64,000 bases of DNA, from the NCBI RefSeq assembly GCF_009807005.1, contig NZ_WUBR01000001.1:992001-1056000 (forward strand). Reading direction: 5' to 3'. Under the pieces are notes generated by a model. That model was given only the letters and a program-made list of their open reading frames with translations, was not told where the DNA came from and did not search any database. The DNA is from Aurantiacibacter rhizosphaerae (GTDB lineage: Bacteria > Pseudomonadota > Alphaproteobacteria > Sphingomonadales > Sphingomonadaceae). This document shows positions 24,560-31,316 of this stretch, piece by piece. Every line of letters begins with the position of its first letter. The first letter of the stretch is position 1. The position numbers were made by a program, and so were the translations under genes.

Positions 24560-25678
24560 CTACTCGGCAGAGATGCGCAGCACAGGCTTCACCACCTCGC
24601 CGCTTTCGCTGGCCTCGATCCCGGCGTTGATATCGTCGAAGTCGAAATACTGGATCAGGCGGTCGAACGGGAATTTGCCGTCCTGGTGATAGGCGATGAG
24701 TTCGCAGATGAAGCTGCCGACATCGCTGTCCCCGCCAAGAATACCGATCACCCGCTTGCCGCCGCCCATCAGGGCGCTTTCATTGAGGTTCAGCATGTCT
24801 TCGGGCGGGCTTGCGCCAACCAGGCCGAGGACGCCCATCGGCGCAATCAGCGGGAAGACCCCCTCGATAACCTTTTTCACTCCGGTCGTATCGAATGCAT
24901 AGGCAAGGCCCTGCGGCACCAGTTCCTCCAGCTTGTCCATCGCATCGTCACCCGCCTTGATGGTGTGCGTTGCGCCAAGTTCCTTGGCCAGTTCCAACCG
25001 GCTGTCATGCATGTCGACAGCGATGATCGGGTCTGCGCCAGCGATCTTGGCGGCCATGATGGCGGCAAGGCCCACAGTGCCCACGCCGAATACCGCAATC
25101 GGCAGGCCTTCGCGCACCTCCATGCTGCGCAGCACTGCGCCAGCGCCGGTCATCAGGCCACAGCCAAGGGGTGCGAGGCGTTCAAGTGGCAGGTCCGCGG
25201 CGCTGTCAGGCACTTTTACCACGTTGCGTTCATGCGCGATGGCGTGGGTGGCGAAGGAGGACTGACCGAAGAAATTGCCGCCGATGTCCTCTCCATCACA
25301 TGTGATGGTGGCCGATCCGTCAGGCCGGCGGCCGGAGAAGTTGTTCGGCCCGAAGTTGTAGCAATAGGTGGGCGCGTCCACATCGCAGCTGGGGCATTCC
25401 CCGCAGGAATTGAAGCTGATGATCACGCGATCACCGGCTTTGGCGGCGCTGACTGCACTGCCAACCTTTTCCACGATGCCGGCACCCTCATGCCCCAGAA
25501 CAGCGGGAAGCGGCGTTGGCAGCTGCTGATCGCGCACGGCCATGTCGGTATGGCAGATGCCGGTGGCAACGATGCGGATCAGCAGTTCGTCATCGCGCAG
25601 TTCGTCCAGCTCGACATCGGCGATGTGGAATTCCTTGCCCTCTCCGGGACAAATGGCGGCGCGTGTCTTGGTGGTCAT
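24560..25678 (-). CDS. NAD-dependent zinc alcohol dehydrogenase, aryl-alcohol type
   Basis: A 372-residue MDR enzyme. The catalytic zinc ligands are in TGICHTDMAVRD and VLGHEGAG plus the later GCGLMTGAGAV; structural zinc is in CGECPSCDVDAPTYC. The cofactor motif is VFGVGTVGLAAI. The pattern is that of aryl- or benzyl-alcohol dehydrogenases (XylB-like), which oxidise aromatic alcohols to aldehydes. It lies 49 bases after the SDR gene and directly before the second dehydrogenase gene. It probably handles an alcohol or aldehyde intermediate of the locus. Confidence 0.88.
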   Translation of the reverse strand: MTTKTRAAICPGEGKEFHIADVELDELRDDELLIRIVATGICHTDMAVRDQQLPTPLPAVLGHEGAGIVEKVGSAVSAAKAGDRVIISFNSCGECPSCDVDAPTYCYNFGPNNFSGRRPDGSATITCDGEDIGGNFFGQSSFATHAIAHERNVVKVPDSAADLPLERLAPLGCGLMTGAGAVLRSMEVREGLPIAVFGVGTVGLAAIMAAKIAGADPIIAVDMHDSRLELAKELGATHTIKAGDDAMDKLEELVPQGLAYAFDTTGVKKVIEGVFPLIAPMGVLGLVGASPPEDMLNLNESALMGGGKRVIGILGGDSDVGSFICELIAYHQDGKFPFDRLIQYFDFDDINAGIEASESGEVVKPVLRISAE

Positions 25679-25727
25679 TTCAGCTCCATTGGCATTCGGA
25701 TTTATGCAGGTTCAACGCGCAGGGCGC

Positions 25728-26591
25728 TCAATCGTTCAGCGGTTTGATCGGGCCCAGCTGCATGCCGCCATCGATCATCACGTGGCTGCCGGTCATGTAG
25801 CTGCCAGCATCGCTGGCCAGCAGCAGGGCGAGCGGCTTGATCTGGTAGGTTTCGGCCATCCGGCCCACGGGCACGAGCTTGTCCCACGCCTCCTTGGCCT
25901 TGGGATTCTTCTTCACCCAGCCATCGCCGATATTGGTGACGAAAGGGCCGGGCGCGATGGCGTTTACGCGGATGCCGTGGGCGGCCAGTTCATAGGCCGC
26001 GTGGCGCATGAAGTGCTTCACCCCGGCCTTGGCCGCCATATAGGGCACGCCCACGATAGCCTCGTTCACCTCTGCCGCATTGGAGGAGGTGATGACGATA
26101 CTGCCGCCGCGGCGCTGCCCGTTACCCTCGTTCGCCTTCATCACCCGCGCGGCCTCGCGCAAGGTGTGGAATACGCCGGTCAGGTTGATGCCGATGCTTT
26201 TGTCCCAGCTGTCCTTGGGAAAGACGTCGATCTGGCCTGCCGGGTTGCGCTCGTCTTCCGGGCTCCAGAATCCGTTGCCGACGTCCAGTCCGGCATTGGC
26301 AAAGGCGATATCGCAACCGCCATAGGCCGCCACGTGATTGTCGAAAGCCTGCGCCACCTGATCCAGATCGGAGACGTCGCAGCTTTCCCAGCGTGCCTCG
26401 TAACCCTGATCGGTGAACCGCGCCGCTTCTCTCGCCGCGCCTTCGGCGTCGATATCGGTGATGGTCACCTTCGCACCCGCTTCCGCCATGGCTTCTGCAT
26501 AGGCGAGGCCGATGCCGGAGGCAGCACCCGTTACAAGGGCGCTTCGTCCCGCAATATCGAACTGGTCGAGAGTGCGTGGCTCCTCGCTCAC
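25728..26591 (-). CDS. SDR-family oxidoreductase
   Basis: A 287-residue Rossmann-fold dehydrogenase. The cofactor motif is TGAASGIG (21-28), an aspartate follows in ITDID (NAD preference), NAG is at the fourth strand, the catalytic Ser is in VITSSNAAEV, and YMAAK supplies the Tyr-Lys pair. PGPFVTNIG follows. I start at the GTG at 26591, which overlaps the stop of the preceding cupin gene by three bases, rather than an in-frame ATG inside that gene. It probably interconverts a secondary alcohol and ketone in the pathway. Confidence 0.88.
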   Translation of the reverse strand: MSEEPRTLDQFDIAGRSALVTGAASGIGLAYAEAMAEAGAKVTITDIDAEGAAREAARFTDQGYEARWESCDVSDLDQVAQAFDNHVAAYGGCDIAFANAGLDVGNGFWSPEDERNPAGQIDVFPKDSWDKSIGINLTGVFHTLREAARVMKANEGNGQRRGGSIVITSSNAAEVNEAIVGVPYMAAKAGVKHFMRHAAYELAAHGIRVNAIAPGPFVTNIGDGWVKKNPKAKEAWDKLVPVGRMAETYQIKPLALLLASDAGSYMTGSHVMIDGGMQLGPIKPLND

Positions 26592-27145
26592 AGATACAGC
26601 TGCCGGTTGATCTCCAGCCCGTTCTCTTTGCAGTAGGTCTCGTAGTGGTTCATGAACCACCATACATCCAGCGTTTCCACGAAATTGCCATTCTCATCGT
26701 AGAACTCGTTGGCACCCTGCATCCAGAAGAATGCCTTCATGCCATTCGGCTCATCGGTGACGAGCGTATGTGCATGGCCGGGAAATTCCGTGATGAATTC
26801 GCCGGGGCCGCAGACCCAGTCGTATTCCAGGTAGCGGAACGTGCCTTCCATGCCGATCGCCCACACCATGCCGCGATGCTTGTGCGTGCCGATCACGCCG
26901 GGGGACTTGATCCACAAGATGTTGGCATAGACATTGTTCCGCACGTCGAATGCCAGGTGCCGGATGGCTGCGTTGTCGCCAAAGGGGACCCACGGGCTCT
27001 CTTCTTCCGAGCGGCCGACATAGGTGCCGGGGATGCAATACTGATCGATCATGTTCTTGTGCGCTTCGGGCACTTCCACGATCTTGAATGCGCCGGAAGG
27101 TGGGGCCTTTATGCCGCCAAGCTGCGATTTTTCCTGCGTTGCCAT
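26588..27145 (-). CDS. Cupin dioxygenase, 2,4'-dihydroxyacetophenone dioxygenase family (copy 1)
   Basis: A 185-residue single-domain cupin. Metal ligands expected for the family are H88 and H90 (GTHKHRG) and H126 (PGHAHTL). The usual cupin Glu after HxH is not in place. The characterised member cleaves the C-C bond of 2,4'-dihydroxyacetophenone with O2 at a non-haem iron. The downstream half (YLEYDWVCGPGEFI to LDVWWFMNHYE and RQLYL) is very like copy 2. GGGAG sits seven bases before the ATG. Substrate unproven. Confidence 0.85.
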   Translation of the reverse strand: MATQEKSQLGGIKAPPSGAFKIVEVPEAHKNMIDQYCIPGTYVGRSEEESPWVPFGDNAAIRHLAFDVRNNVYANILWIKSPGVIGTHKHRGMVWAIGMEGTFRYLEYDWVCGPGEFITEFPGHAHTLVTDEPNGMKAFFWMQGANEFYDENGNFVETLDVWWFMNHYETYCKENGLEINRQLYL

Positions 27146-27157
27146 GTCAGGCTCCCT

Positions 27158-27697
27158 TTAAAGATACAGCTTCTTGTTGATGGGAATGCCGTGTTCCTTG
27201 CAGTGGTTTTCATAGTGTTCGATGAACCACCACACGTCGACGGTATCCATATAGGTGCCCTCGGCATCGTAGAACTGGATCGGGCCGTTCATCACGCCGA
27301 ACAGCTTACAGCCCTCTGGGTGCTCCGTTACCAGCGTATGCGCTTCGCCCGGTGTTTCCAGGATCAGGCCGCCCGGCGTGCCGATCCAGTCATATTCCAG
27401 ATAGCGCACGCTGCCCTCCAACGTGATCATCGTCACCGTGCCGCGATGCAGGTGGGTGCCGATGGTGCCGGGGCCCTTCATCCAAAGGATGTTCATATAC
27501 GTATTGGTGCGAACGTCGAAGCTCAGATGCTTGATCGCGGCCCCGTCTCCGAAGGGCACCCATGGGGAATCCACATCGGTCAGCGCATCGATATACCGTC
27601 CGCCGGGGCTCAGCCGCTCCACCGTGTCACGATAGGCCCAAGGCACATCGACGATTTCCTTGGTGTCTGACGGCGGGGCTTTGAGTTTGGTGACCAT
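27158..27697 (-). CDS. Cupin dioxygenase, 2,4'-dihydroxyacetophenone dioxygenase family (copy 2)
   Basis: A 179-residue close paralogue of copy 1, from SPWVPFGDGAAIKHL through to KKLYL. Probable metal ligands are H82 and H84 (GTHLHRG) and H120 (PGEAHTL). The pocket-facing positions after HRG differ (TVTMITLEG against MVWAIGMEG), suggesting another substrate or a hetero-oligomer partner. Twelve bases separate it from copy 1, and AGGAG precedes its ATG. All predicted ligands are intact, so it is not an obvious pseudoenzyme. Confidence 0.85.
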   Translation of the reverse strand: MVTKLKAPPSDTKEIVDVPWAYRDTVERLSPGGRYIDALTDVDSPWVPFGDGAAIKHLSFDVRTNTYMNILWMKGPGTIGTHLHRGTVTMITLEGSVRYLEYDWIGTPGGLILETPGEAHTLVTEHPEGCKLFGVMNGPIQFYDAEGTYMDTVDVWWFIEHYENHCKEHGIPINKKLYL

Positions 27698-27711
27698 GAT
27701 GGCATCTCCTT

Positions 27712-28245
27712 TTATCGGATCAGGGTGTCGACATAATCGGCGCCGATGCCGACGGCGTCATAATGGGTGCGGGCCAGTTCCATGTAATCGAACACGTCAA
27801 AATGGCCGACGCTTTCGCCGTTCTCGTTCAGCCACATCAGCGGGCCGGATACGACGAAGAAGACCTTCATCGGGTCTTCGTGTTCATAGGCTACCAGCGT
27901 GTGGCTTTCGCCCGGCGCCTCGAAGATGAAGTCGCCTGCCGTGGCGGTCCATTCATGCTCGAGATAGGCCCATTTGCCGCTGATGGTGTAGGCCCAGATG
28001 GGCTTGGGATGGTAATGCCGGTTCACGATGCACGGCTTTGTCGCCATCAGCACATCGGCCCACATGTTCAGCGTAGGGCTGATCCACACCGGCTTTGACG
28101 AGACATTCTCGACAATCGGCACCCAGTATCGTTCATCACCCTCTGCGATCTTGGCCATATAGGCCTCTGGCATCGCGCCGGGACGTAGGGCGTGGGGTAC
28201 GGGCGGAGTCCCGGCCCAGGGTTCGGTCGTGGGTGCCTCTGGCAT
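27712..28245 (-). CDS. Cupin dioxygenase, 2,4'-dihydroxyacetophenone dioxygenase family (copy 3, divergent)
   Basis: A 177-residue third paralogue, clearly more distant. The metal ligands H77 and H79 (NRHYHPK) and H115 (PGESHTL) are retained, as are YLEHEW and the final VFDYMELARTHYD. It has an extended Pro-rich N-terminus and lacks the shared C-terminal LYL of copies 1 and 2. The ATG at 28245 with GGAGA upstream is preferred to a TTG at 28257. It is the first cupin transcribed, 14 bases before copy 2. Its different pocket hints at a different step. Confidence 0.82.
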   Translation of the reverse strand: MPEAPTTEPWAGTPPVPHALRPGAMPEAYMAKIAEGDERYWVPIVENVSSKPVWISPTLNMWADVLMATKPCIVNRHYHPKPIWAYTISGKWAYLEHEWTATAGDFIFEAPGESHTLVAYEHEDPMKVFFVVSGPLMWLNENGESVGHFDVFDYMELARTHYDAVGIGADYVDTLIR

Positions 28246-28359
28246 CTGTCTCTCCAACTCGGTCCGCGTTTGGCCGCGAATCTCGATCTCAGCGCAGTTT
28301 ATCCTAACGCACGTTATTATGCGACATGGTTGTTTGGCTGCATTCTTCCCGCTGCCCGA

Positions 28360-29700
28360 TCATGCCGGGTTTGCGGTTTCGCCCCGGCGGCGAAGTGCCG
28401 CAGGTGCGGTTTCCTTCAGGCCCATGGCCACGAAGCCGCTGATCACTGCCAGCACCATCAGCACGTAAAGGAAGGTTTCCGGCCCGTAGGCATCGTTCAG
28501 CAGTCCGGCGAGCGGCGGGCCAAGGACGCCGCCCAGCACCTCGCAGCTGCCCATGGCAAGGCCCAGCACGGTGGCGTGATGGATGGGGCGGAAGCTTTCC
28601 GAAGGGATCGTGGCCATGAAGATCGGGAACACGCCGTTCACCATCCATCCAATGAAAAAGATAGGGATCAGAACGGTGGCATAGCCGGAGAGGCCCAGCA
28701 GCCCGTCGCCCGTAAAGCTGGCGGGATCGAGGTAGATCACGCCCAGCGGCCCGATCAGGGAAAGGAAGGGCAGGAAGACCATCACCGGCTTGCGCCCGAT
28801 CTTGTCCGATATGCCCGCCACCACGAAGCTGTAGATCGCAGCGGCAATGCCCAGCGAACCGACCAGCCAGCTCATGGAAAAGGCATCCATCCCGCGCGTT
28901 TGCACCAGGAAGTTGGGCATGAAGGCCCAGGTGATCACGAAGTGTGCCACCAGCAACACACCCACCACCACGCTGACCCACATGTTGCGGACCTTCAGCG
29001 CTTCGAGAAAGCCGATGGCCGAATGGTGATCGCCAGCCGTGCCAACCTGCGCAGAGATTTCGGCGGCAGGCTCCGGCTCACGTAGCATGAGCCAGATAAG
29101 GCCTGCGCTCAGCAGGCCGGGCAGGGCCGCTAGGTAGAATGCCTCGCGCCAGCTGAATGCGGTGGCGAAGGCCACCAGCACCACGGGTGCGGCGAAGCTG
29201 CCCAGCAGATTGGAGCCAAGGTTCTGCGCCACGCCCTGAGCCAGCCCGCGCCGTTCGGGGTTCACCTCGCTTGCCACCATGGCATGGCTGATCGGCATCA
29301 CGCCGCCTTCGGCTGCGCCCATCAGCAGGCGGGCGGCGAACAGGAACAGGAAGCTGGTGGCAAGGCCGGACAGGAAGCTGCACAGCGAGAACGCGATGGT
29401 GGCGATCACCAGAAGGATCTTTCGCTTGCCGATACTGTCCGACAGGCGACCCACGAAGAAGGCGGCAATCGCCCAGCTGAAGGACAGGCCGCCTGCCAAG
29501 AGGCCGATCTGCGTCTGCGACAGTTGCAGATCCGGTTGCACGAAGGGCATCAGCGCGTTCAGCGCCTGCCGATCGAAGAACACGATGCCGAAGTTCAGGC
29601 TCAGCAGCAGCACCAGCAGCGTCTGATAAGCGGGTGAGTTGGTCACCCAGTTGCCTTGCGCTTCGCCGCCAGCGTGGATGTGGGCAGGATGTGTGGCCAT
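28360..29700 (-). CDS. MFS transporter, anion:cation symporter-like
   Basis: A 446-residue, 12-span major facilitator. It shows FGIVFFDRQALNALMPF in helix 1, the loop motif GRLSDSIGKRKILL and RLLMGAAEGGVMPISHAMVA, the signature of organic-anion symporters (tartrate, hexuronate and phthalate carriers, ACS family). It probably imports an organic acid used by the adjacent catabolic genes. It starts at the ATG at 29700, twelve bases after the small gene at 29713-29853, and ends 114 bases before the cupins. Confidence 0.85.
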   Translation of the reverse strand: MATHPAHIHAGGEAQGNWVTNSPAYQTLLVLLLSLNFGIVFFDRQALNALMPFVQPDLQLSQTQIGLLAGGLSFSWAIAAFFVGRLSDSIGKRKILLVIATIAFSLCSFLSGLATSFLFLFAARLLMGAAEGGVMPISHAMVASEVNPERRGLAQGVAQNLGSNLLGSFAAPVVLVAFATAFSWREAFYLAALPGLLSAGLIWLMLREPEPAAEISAQVGTAGDHHSAIGFLEALKVRNMWVSVVVGVLLVAHFVITWAFMPNFLVQTRGMDAFSMSWLVGSLGIAAAIYSFVVAGISDKIGRKPVMVFLPFLSLIGPLGVIYLDPASFTGDGLLGLSGYATVLIPIFFIGWMVNGVFPIFMATIPSESFRPIHHATVLGLAMGSCEVLGGVLGPPLAGLLNDAYGPETFLYVLMVLAVISGFVAMGLKETAPAALRRRGETANPA

Positions 29701-29712
29701 GTCGTGGAGTTC

Positions 29713-29853
29713 CTATGCCAGGGGGCGGATAACGTTCGGCTCGGCCTTGCGCACGGCAATCGGGTGGCTGGCGACAGCGTTCAGATAATGGGCGGTGAAA
29801 GCGGCCTGCGCGATCCCGCCGATGGGCTGGCCATAGCCAGACGTATCTGCCAT
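29713..29853 (-). CDS. 46-residue protein heading the ketone-locus operon
   Basis: A short gene with a strong GGGAGGA ribosome site five bases before its ATG. The product begins MADTSGYGQPIGGIAQ and ends NVIRPLA. It has no signal peptide, no membrane span and no motif that I recognise. It lies 12 bases before the MFS transporter gene on the same strand. The ribosome site and position argue that it is translated. It might be a small regulatory or accessory subunit; function unknown. A longer in-frame reading to 29928 lacks such a site. Confidence 0.55.
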   Translation of the reverse strand: MADTSGYGQPIGGIAQAAFTAHYLNAVASHPIAVRKAEPNVIRPLA

Positions 29854-29867
29854 CGAATCCTCCCGAA

Positions 29868-29889
29868 TTGCCGGTCTTGTTTGCCGGTC
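29868..29889. repeat. Tandem direct repeat TTGCCGGTC in the divergent promoter region
   Basis: TTGCCGGTC occurs at 29868-29876 and 29881-29889, a 13-base period, between the divergent 46-aa gene and the aldolase-like gene. It may be a regulator site for both operons; this is inference. Confidence 0.4.
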
Positions 29890-29970
29890 CTTATACGCAG
29901 TGCTTGCCAGCCCACGCGACAAAGTCAATCTCGCGCTGTAGACAAGAGGGAATCACGAGGGAGAGAATCA

Positions 29971-30729
29971 ATGGCTACCCAGATGAATGACAATGTCGAT
30001 TGCAGTACCCAGGAATGGCAGGCGCGGCTGGATCTGGCCGCGGCCTATCGCATCTTTGCGCATCTTGGCTGGTGCGAGAGCATTTATAATCACATCACGC
30101 TGCGTGTGCCCGGCACCGAAAACCAGTTCCTCATCAATCCATACGGTCTGTTGTGGGAGGAGGTAACCGCGTCCAGCCTGGTGAAGATTGACGAGAACGG
30201 GCAGAAGCTTGGCGACAATCCGCACCCTGTAAATCTGGCGGGCTTCACCCAGCACAGCGTATTTCACAAGAATCTGCCGCACGCCCATGCCATCGTCCAC
30301 ACGCATACGCCGGACACGATGGCGGTCTGCGCTACCGAAGGGGGCCTGCAGGCCAGCAATTTCTATTCCTGCTTCTTCGAAGGCGCCATCGGCTATCACG
30401 ATTTTGAAGGCATCACCGTGCGCAGCGAGGAGGGGGAGCGGCTGGTGAAGAACGCCGGCAATCACCAGATCATGATGCTGAAGAACCATGGCCCCGTGGT
30501 GATGGGCCGCACGATCTACGAGATGTTCCTGCTCTACTACATGCTGCAGCGCGCGTGCGAGGTGCAGGTGAAGACCGCCGCGATGGGCAAGCCGATCATC
30601 GTGCCGCCAGAAGTGATCGAAACGCACCAGCGCGACCGTGACAGACAGTTGACGGATGACTTCGGCAAGCTGGACTTTGCCGCCTGGACGCGCAAGATCG
30701 ACGCCATCGATCCCAGCTGGCGCGACTGA
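29971..30729 (+). CDS. Class II aldolase / adducin-family protein
   Basis: A 252-residue zinc-dependent aldolase-fold protein. HAIVHTHTPDTMAV supplies the HxH metal ligands, and the later MLKNHGPVVMGRT supplies the third His. The family includes fuculose-phosphate aldolase, decarboxylases and hydroxyketone-acting lyases, so C-C bond cleavage of a hydroxyketone is plausible. The family Glu near 70-90 is not obvious, so activity is not certain. The ATG at 29971 follows GAGGGAG. It is divergent from the MFS-cupin genes and directly upstream of a 2Fe-2S protein gene. Confidence 0.85.
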   Translation: MATQMNDNVDCSTQEWQARLDLAAAYRIFAHLGWCESIYNHITLRVPGTENQFLINPYGLLWEEVTASSLVKIDENGQKLGDNPHPVNLAGFTQHSVFHKNLPHAHAIVHTHTPDTMAVCATEGGLQASNFYSCFFEGAIGYHDFEGITVRSEEGERLVKNAGNHQIMMLKNHGPVVMGRTIYEMFLLYYMLQRACEVQVKTAAMGKPIIVPPEVIETHQRDRDRQLTDDFGKLDFAAWTRKIDAIDPSWRD

Positions 30730-30745
30730 GAGGCCTGCCTACACA

Positions 30746-31312
30746 ATGACGGCAATGACGGTAAACGAACGGCCTGTCGATTTCGACATGGACCCTGCCA
30801 CGCCATTGCTGCACGCGCTGCGCGATGCGGCGAATTTGACGGGCACGAAATACGGCTGCGGCGTGGGCGATTGCGGCGCGTGCATGGTGCTGGTGGATGG
30901 GGAGGCGCTGCGTTCCTGCCTCGTCACCATTGCGGAGGCCGAGGGCCGCTTCATCACCACCATCGAAGGGCTGAGCCGAGATCGCTCACACCCGGTGCAG
31001 CAGGCGTTGGTGGCAGAGCAGGCGATCCAGTGCGGTTTCTGCACGCCGGGCATCGCCATTGCCGCTGCCAGCCTGCTGCGCAGCAATCCCGATCCCACAG
31101 AGGCGCAGATCAGGGACGCGATACCCAATTTGTGCCGCTGCGGTGTCTATCCGCGCCTTGTGCGCGCCGTACAGCGCGCGGGCCGCGTGGCGCGTCGGCG
31201 TGAAACGATCAGCGCCGCGCCTGCACCGGGGATCGATCCGGAAGACGCGGCGCGTGCCGTTCCGGGTATGCGCATGAAGGGCGCAGGATCGGACGGCGAG
31301 GGACCGAACTAG
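30746..31312 (+). CDS. Orphan (2Fe-2S)-binding subunit of a molybdenum hydroxylase
   Basis: A 188-residue electron-transfer protein of the xanthine-dehydrogenase small-subunit type. The plant-ferredoxin cluster uses C38, C43, C46 and C58; the second uses C96, C99, C130 and C132 in CGFC and CRC. A 40-residue Arg/Ala/Pro tail follows. The catalytic molybdopterin subunit normally encoded next to it is missing: the next gene is a convergent TonB receptor. It could serve a large subunit encoded elsewhere, or the iorB product at 1487-3688. The start is the first of two ATGs (30746, 30755). Confidence 0.85.
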   Translation: MTAMTVNERPVDFDMDPATPLLHALRDAANLTGTKYGCGVGDCGACMVLVDGEALRSCLVTIAEAEGRFITTIEGLSRDRSHPVQQALVAEQAIQCGFCTPGIAIAAASLLRSNPDPTEAQIRDAIPNLCRCGVYPRLVRAVQRAGRVARRRETISAAPAPGIDPEDAARAVPGMRMKGAGSDGEGPN

Positions 31313-31316
31313 GCGA

